A DNA stretch of 64,000 nt, taken from positions 13,392,001 to 13,456,000 of the forward strand of contig OZ005608.1 in assembly GCA_963930655.1 (NCBI GenBank), written 5' to 3'. Position numbers and translations under genes: made by a program. This document shows, in pieces, positions 58,775 to 64,000 of this stretch (its first letter is position 1; each line of letters begins with the position of its first letter). The notes under the pieces were generated by a model. That model was not told the origin of the DNA, made no database searches, and saw nothing but the letters and a program-made list of their open reading frames with translations. This stretch comes from Myrica gale (taxonomy: Eukaryota; Streptophyta; Magnoliopsida; Fagales; Myricaceae).

Positions 58775-59052
58775 AACATCTTTTTTCCCGCCCCCGAGAA
58801 GATTTTCGTGCGGAAAAAATATTAATCTGAACGGGATTAGATTTCCGCCGGTATTTGAAAACACTCCACTTTTCCGGTGCGAAAAACGAAGACGAAAACT
58901 ACATGACGAAATTTTGATTTTTCAAAAACTCCGATATTTTTTTGTAGCAATTCGGCGCGAAAAACCTCTTTCAGCGACGTTGAATACCCGTGAATGGATG
59001 TATTTCCCCTGTGAGAGGGATCCATATAAGAAATCATTGCAACAACCATAAC

Positions 59053-59171
59053 GGGTGCGATCATACCAGCACTAATGCACCGGATCCCATCAGAACTCCG
59101 CAGTTAAGCGTGCTTAGGCGAGAGTAGTACTAGGATGGGTGACCTCCTGGGAAGTCCTCGTGTTGCACCCC
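59053..59171 (+). rRNA. 5S rRNA gene 111
   Basis: Complete, G64A. Spacer class A. Confidence 0.96.
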
Positions 59172-59449
59172 AACATCTTTTTTCCCGCCCCCGAGAAGAT
59201 TTTCGTGCGGAAAAAATATTTATCTGAACGGGATTAGATTTCCGCCGGTATTTGAAAACACTCCACTTTTCCGGTGCGAAAAACGAAGACGAAAACTACA
59301 TGACGAAATTTTGATTTTTCAAAAACTCGGATATTTTTTTGTCGCAATTCGGCTCGAAAAACCTCTTTCAGCGACGTTGAATACCCGTGAATGGATGTAT
59401 TTCCCCTGTGAGAGGGATCCATATAAGAAATCATTGCAACAAACATAAC

Positions 59450-59568
59450 GGGTGCGATCATACCAGCACTAATGCACCGGATCCCATCAGAACTCCGCAG
59501 TTAAGCGTGCTTGGGCGAGAGTAGTACTAGGATGGGTGACCTCCTGGGAAGTCCTCGTGTTGCACCCC
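59450..59568 (+). rRNA. 5S rRNA gene 112
   Basis: Complete, majority sequence. Spacer class E. Starts a block repeated at +2794 bp (genes 119-122). Confidence 0.97.
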
Positions 59569-59846
59569 AACATCTTTTTTCCTGCCCCCGAGAAGATTTT
59601 CGTGCGGAAAAAATATTTATCTGAACGGGATTAGATTTCCGCCGGTATTTGGAAACACTCCACTTTTCCGGTGCGAAAAAAGAAGACGAAAACTACATGA
59701 CGAAATTTTGATTTTTCAAAAACTCGGATATTTTTTTGTCGCAATTCGGCGCGAAAAACCTCTTTCAGCGACGTTGAATACCCGTGAATGGATGTATTTC
59801 CCCTGTGAGAGGGATCCATATAAGAAATCATTGCAACAACCATAAC

Positions 59847-59965
59847 GGGTGCGATCATACCAGCACTAATGCACCGGATCCCATCAGAACTCCGCAGTTA
59901 AGCGTGCTTAGGCGAGAGTAGTACTAGGATGGGTGACCTCCTGGGAAGTCCTCGTGTTGCACCCC
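59847..59965 (+). rRNA. 5S rRNA gene 113
   Basis: Complete, G64A. Spacer class I. Confidence 0.96.
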
Positions 59966-60243
59966 AACATCTTTTTTCCCGCCCCCGAGAAGATTTTCGT
60001 GCGGAAAAAATATTTATCTGAACGGGATTAGATTTCCGCCGGTATTTGAAAACACTCCACTTTTCCGGTGCGAAAAACGAAGACGAAAACTACATGACGA
60101 AATTTTGATTTTTCAAAAACTCCGATATTTTTTTGTAGCAATTCGGCGCGAAAAACCTCTTTCAGCGACGTTGAATACCCGTGAATGGATGTATTTCCCC
60201 TGTGAGAGGGATCCATATAAGAAATCATTGCAACAAACATAAC

Positions 60244-60362
60244 GGGTGTGATCATACCAGCACTAATGCACCGGATCCCATCAGAACTCCGCAGTTAAGC
60301 GTGCTTGGGCGAGAGTAGTACTAGGATGGGTGACCTCCTGGGAAGTCCTCGTGTTGCACCCC
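60244..60362 (+). rRNA. 5S rRNA gene 114
   Basis: Complete, C6T in the terminal stem. Spacer class J. Confidence 0.95.
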
Positions 60363-60640
60363 AACATCTTTTTTCCCGCCCCCGAGAAGATTTTCGTGCG
60401 GAAAAAATATTTATCTGAACGGGATTAGATTTCCGCCGGTATTTGAAAACACTCCACTTTTCCGGTGCGAAAAACGAAGACGAAAACTACATGACGAAAT
60501 TTTGATTTTTCAAAAACTCGGATATTTTTTTGTCGCAATTCGGCGCGAAAAACCTCTTTCAGCGACGTTGAATACCCGTGAATGGATGTATTTCCCCTGT
60601 GAGAGGGATCCATATAAGAAATCATTGCAACAAACATAAC

Positions 60641-60759
60641 GGGTGCGATCATACCAGCACTAATGCACCGGATCCCATCAGAACTCCGCAGTTAAGCGTG
60701 CTTGGGCGAGATTAGTACTAGGATGGGTGACCTCCTGGGAAGTCCTCGTGTTGCACCCC
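60641..60759 (+). rRNA. 5S rRNA gene 115
   Basis: Complete, G72T in the intermediate element. Spacer class E. Confidence 0.95.
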
Positions 60760-61037
60760 AACATCTTTTTTCCCGCCCCCGAGAAGATTTTCGTGCGGAA
60801 AAAATATTTATCTGAACGGGATTAGATTTCCGCCGGTATTTGAAAACACTCCACTTTTCCGGTGCGAAAAACGAAGACGAAAACTACATGACGAAATTTT
60901 GATTTTTCAAAAACTCGGATATTTTTTTGTCGCAATTCGGCTCGAAAAACCTCTTTCAGCGACGTTGAATACCCGTGAATGGATGTATTTCCCCTGTGAG
61001 AGGGATCCATATAAGAAATCATTGCAACAAACATAAC

Positions 61038-61156
61038 GGGTGCGATCATACCAGCACTAATGCACCGGATCCCATCAGAACTCCGCAGTTAAGCGTGCAT
61101 GGGCGAGAGTAGTACTAGGATGGGTGACCTCCTGGGAAGTCCTCGTGTTGCACCCC
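61038..61156 (+). rRNA. 5S rRNA gene 116
   Basis: Complete, T62A. Spacer class E with CGGCTCG. Terminator duplicated. Confidence 0.95.
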
Positions 61157-61162
61157 AACATC

Positions 61163-61192
61163 TTTTTTCCCGCCCCCTTTTTTCCCGCCCCC
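61163..61192 (+). repeat. Terminator duplication 5 (2 x 15 bp)
   Basis: Same tandem 15-mer, here after gene 116; the last one in the window. Confidence 0.95.
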
Positions 61193-61449
61193 GAGAAGAT
61201 TTTCGTGCGGAAAAAATATTTATCTGAACGGGATTAGATTTCCGCCGGTATTTGGAAACACTCCACTTTTCCGGTGCGAAAAAAGAAGACGAAAATTACA
61301 TGACGAAATTTTAATTTTTCAAAAACTCGGATATTTTTTTGTCGCAATTCGGCGCGAAAAAGCTCTTTCAGCGACGTTGAATACCCGTGAATGGATGTAT
61401 TTCCCCTGTGAGAGGGATCCATATAAGAAATCATTGCAACAAACATAAC

Positions 61450-61568
61450 GGGTGCGATCATACCAGCACTAATGCACCGGATCCCATCAGAACTCCGCAG
61501 TTATGCGTGCTTGGGCGAGAGTAGTACTAGGATGGGTGACCTCCTGGGAAGTCCTCGTGTTGCACCCC
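61450..61568 (+). rRNA. 5S rRNA gene 117
   Basis: Complete, A55T. Spacer class H. Confidence 0.95.
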
Positions 61569-61846
61569 AACATCTTTTTTCCCGCCCCCGAGAAGATTTT
61601 CGTGCGGAAAAAATATTAATCTGAACGGGATTAGATTTCCGCCGGTATTTGAAAACACTCCACTTTTCCGGTGCGAAAAACGAAGACGAAAACTACATGA
61701 CGAAATTTTGATTTTTCAAAAACTCCGATATTTTTTTGTAGCAATTCGGCGCGAAAAACCTCTTTCAGCGACGTTGAATACCCGTGAATGGATGTATTTC
61801 CCCTGTGAGAGGGATCCATATAAGAAATCATTGCAACAACCATAAC

Positions 61847-61965
61847 GGGTGCGATCATACCAGCACTAATGCACCGGATCCCATCAGAACTCCGCAGTTA
61901 AGCGTGCTTAGGCGAGAGTAGTACTAGGATGGGTGACCTCCTGGGAAGTCCTCGTGTTGCACCCC
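61847..61965 (+). rRNA. 5S rRNA gene 118
   Basis: Complete, G64A. Spacer class A. Confidence 0.96.
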
Positions 61966-62243
61966 AACATCTTTTTTCCCGCCCCCGAGAAGATTTTCGT
62001 GCGGAAAAAATATTTATCTGAACGGGATTAGATTTCCGCCGGTATTTGAAAACACTCCACTTTTCCGGTGCGAAAAACGAAGACGAAAACTACATGACGA
62101 AATTTTGATTTTTCAAAAACTCGGATATTTTTTTGTCGCAATTCGGCTCGAAAAACCTCTTTCAGCGACGTTGAATACCCGTGAATGGATGTATTTCCCC
62201 TGTGAGAGGGATCCATATAAGAAATCATTGCAACAAACATAAC

Positions 62244-62362
62244 GGGTGCGATCATACCAGCACTAATGCACCGGATCCCATCAGAACTCCGCAGTTAAGC
62301 GTGCTTGGGCGAGAGTAGTACTAGGATGGGTGACCTCCTGGGAAGTCCTCGTGTTGCACCCC
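62244..62362 (+). rRNA. 5S rRNA gene 119
   Basis: Complete, majority sequence. Spacer class E. Counterpart of gene 112. Confidence 0.97.
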
Positions 62363-62640
62363 AACATCTTTTTTCCTGCCCCCGAGAAGATTTTCGTGCG
62401 GAAAAAATATTTATCTGAACGGGATTAGATTTCCGCCGGTATTTGGAAACACTCCACTTTTCCGGTGCGAAAAAAGAAGACGAAAACTACATGACGAAAT
62501 TTTGATTTTTCAAAAACTCGGATATTTTTTTGTCGCAATTCGGCGCGAAAAACCTCTTTCAGCGACGTTGAATACCCGTGAATGGATGTATTTCCCCTGT
62601 GAGAGGGATCCATATAAGAAATCATTGCAACAACCATAAC

Positions 62641-62759
62641 GGGTGCGATCATACCAGCACTAATGCACCGGATCCCATCAGAACTCCGCAGTTAAGCGTG
62701 CTTAGGCGAGAGTAGTACTAGGATGGGTGACCTCCTGGGAAGTCCTCGTGTTGCACCCC
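62641..62759 (+). rRNA. 5S rRNA gene 120
   Basis: Complete, G64A. Spacer class I. Counterpart of gene 113. Confidence 0.96.
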
Positions 62760-63037
62760 AACATCTTTTTTCCCGCCCCCGAGAAGATTTTCGTGCGGAA
62801 AAAATATTTATCTGAACGGGATTAGATTTCCGCCGGTATTTGAAAACACTCCACTTTTCCGGTGCGAAAAACGAAGACGAAAACTACATGACGAAATTTT
62901 GATTTTTCAAAAACTCCGATATTTTTTTGTAGCAATTCGGCGCGAAAAACCTCTTTCAGCGACGTTGAATACCCGTGAATGGATGTATTTCCCCTGTGAG
63001 AGGGATCCATATAAGAAATCATTGCAACAAACATAAC

Positions 63038-63156
63038 GGGTGTGATCATACCAGCACTAATGCACCGGATCCCATCAGAACTCCGCAGTTAAGCGTGCTT
63101 GGGCGAGAGTAGTACTAGGATGGGTGACCTCCTGGGAAGTCCTCGTGTTGCACCCC
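63038..63156 (+). rRNA. 5S rRNA gene 121
   Basis: Complete, C6T. Spacer class J. Counterpart of gene 114. Confidence 0.95.
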
Positions 63157-63434
63157 AACATCTTTTTTCCCGCCCCCGAGAAGATTTTCGTGCGGAAAAA
63201 ATATTTATCTGAACGGGATTAGATTTCCGCCGGTATTTGAAAACACTCCACTTTTCCGGTGCGAAAAACGAAGACGAAAACTACATGACGAAATTTTGAT
63301 TTTTCAAAAACTCGGATATTTTTTTGTCGCAATTCGGCGCGAAAAACCTCTTTCAGCGACGTTGAATACCCGTGAATGGATGTATTTCCCCTGTGAGAGG
63401 GATCCATATAAGAAATCATTGCAACAAACATAAC

Positions 63435-63553
63435 GGGTGCGATCATACCAGCACTAATGCACCGGATCCCATCAGAACTCCGCAGTTAAGCGTGCTTGGG
63501 CGAGATTAGTACTAGGATGGGTGACCTCCTGGGAAGTCCTCGTGTTGCACCCC
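63435..63553 (+). rRNA. 5S rRNA gene 122
   Basis: Complete, G72T. Spacer class E. Counterpart of gene 115. Confidence 0.95.
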
Positions 63554-63831
63554 AACATCTTTTTTCCCGCCCCCGAGAAGATTTTCGTGCGGAAAAAATA
63601 TTAATCTGAACGGGATTAGATTTCCGCCGGTATTTGAAAACACTCCACTTTTCCGGTGCGAAAAACGAAGACGAAAACTACATGACGAAATTTTGATTTT
63701 TCAAAAACTCCGATATTTTTTTGTAGCAATTCGGCGCGAAAAACCTCTTTCAGCGACGTTGAATACCCGTGAATGGATGTATTTCCCCTGTGAGAGGGAT
63801 CCATATAAGAAATCATTGCAACAACCATAAC

Positions 63832-63950
63832 GGGTGCGATCATACCAGCACTAATGCACCGGATCCCATCAGAACTCCGCAGTTAAGCGTGCTTAGGCGA
63901 GAGTAGTACTAGGATGGGTGACCTCCTGGGAAGTCCTCGTGTTGCACCCC
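63832..63950 (+). rRNA. 5S rRNA gene 123
   Basis: Complete, G64A. Spacer class A. Last gene in view; the array continues past 64000, which lies in the next spacer. Confidence 0.96.
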
Positions 63951-64000
63951 AACATCTTTTTTCCCGCCCCCGAGAAGATTTTCGTGCGGAAAAAATATTA

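Larger units (their letters stand above)
15773..64000 (+). repeat. 5S rDNA tandem array, 123 units in view, open at the right edge
   Basis: All genes point right. Unit length is 397 bp in most cases, 340 bp for units with a truncated gene and 412 bp for five units with a terminator duplication. Spacers are about 278 bp. I sort spacers by four sites: (1) the three bases between AAAAAC and GATA; (2) N in TTTGTNGCAA; (3) N in CAACAANCAT; (4) N in GAAAAANGAAG. Classes: A = tcc,A,C,C; B = tcg,C,C,C; C = tcg,C,A,A; D = tcc,C,C,C; E = tcg,C,A,C; F = ttc,A,C,C with TTTTACGGTG; G = tag,C,C,A; H = like C with private changes (AATTAC, TTTTAATTTT, AAAAGCTC); I = tcg,C,C,A; J = tcc,A,A,C; K = tcc,C,A,C; L = like B with CGGCTTG. 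Each gene entry names the class of the spacer before it. Gene residues are numbered 1-119. Confidence 0.97.

Noticed and set aside
15791-63843. A 75-residue minus-strand ORF in every 5S unit, and a 133-residue plus-strand ORF through truncated units
   Set aside because: They lie in spacer and 5S gene sequence, start and stop wherever the unit frame allows, and are alike only because the units are homogenised. The 133-residue ORF exists only because the 57-bp net deletion removes a stop. They resemble no known protein.
15773-64000. CRISPR-like array of regular repeats
   Set aside because: Repeats are 397 bp with a 5S gene in each; there are no short repeats with unique spacers and no cas genes, and the context is a plant nucleus.
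15773-64000. Cassandra-type elements (retrotransposons with a 5S-like LTR)
   Set aside because: The genes are in a head-to-tail array with one spacer family and no PBS, polypurine tract or target duplications.
1-64000. tRNA genes, riboswitches, prokaryotic operons or defence systems
   Set aside because: None seen on either strand; sequence type and gene structure are those of a plant nuclear genome.

Overview
The window is nuclear DNA from a flowering plant, probably a eudicot. The evidence is a long tandem array of plant-type 5S rRNA genes, a degenerate Ty1/copia retrotransposon, the end of a Ty3/gypsy-like LTR, and a spliced ankyrin-repeat gene with GT-AG intron borders. Nothing looks bacterial, viral or organellar, and the species cannot be named from sequence alone.

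Layout. 1-1558: right-hand part of a long LTR, probably Ty3/gypsy, ending in GGGGCGTGACA. 1559-2706: AT-rich 5' flank of the ankyrin gene. 2707-12042: a two-exon gene for a 247-residue ankyrin-repeat protein. Exon 1 (2707-2843) and exon 2 (11436-12042) join cleanly inside an ankyrin TPLH motif. The 8.6-kb intron is long mainly because a 6.7-kb copia element (4221-10911, flanked by ACATA duplications) sits in it. 12043-12960: 3' flank. About 12965-15772: an AT-rich satellite with a 928-bp higher-order period, three copies long. 15773-64000: a 5S rDNA array, all genes on the + strand, continuing past the right edge.

The 5S array holds 123 gene positions: 111 complete 119-bp genes and 12 truncated 62-bp copies that share one internal deletion. 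Most units are 397 bp; units with the deletion are 340 bp, and five units carrying a duplicated 15-bp terminator segment are 412 bp. Each complete gene has a TATAAG element starting at -28, C at -1, internal promoter sequence and a T6 terminator. The units are not uniformly mixed. Spacer and gene variants define about a dozen classes that form higher-order blocks (1134, 1191, 1588, 1603, 2268, 2794, 3459 and 4310 bp). The deletion class is confined to the left part (16.8-40.9 kb) and the 412-bp class to the right part (49.5-61.2 kb).

I found no new multi-gene system. The most interesting content is the recombination record in the 5S array, the abrupt satellite/5S junction, and the ankyrin gene that appears to have kept its reading frame despite the retrotransposon in its intron and the satellite beside it. 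The short ORFs that recur in every 5S unit are spacer artefacts.
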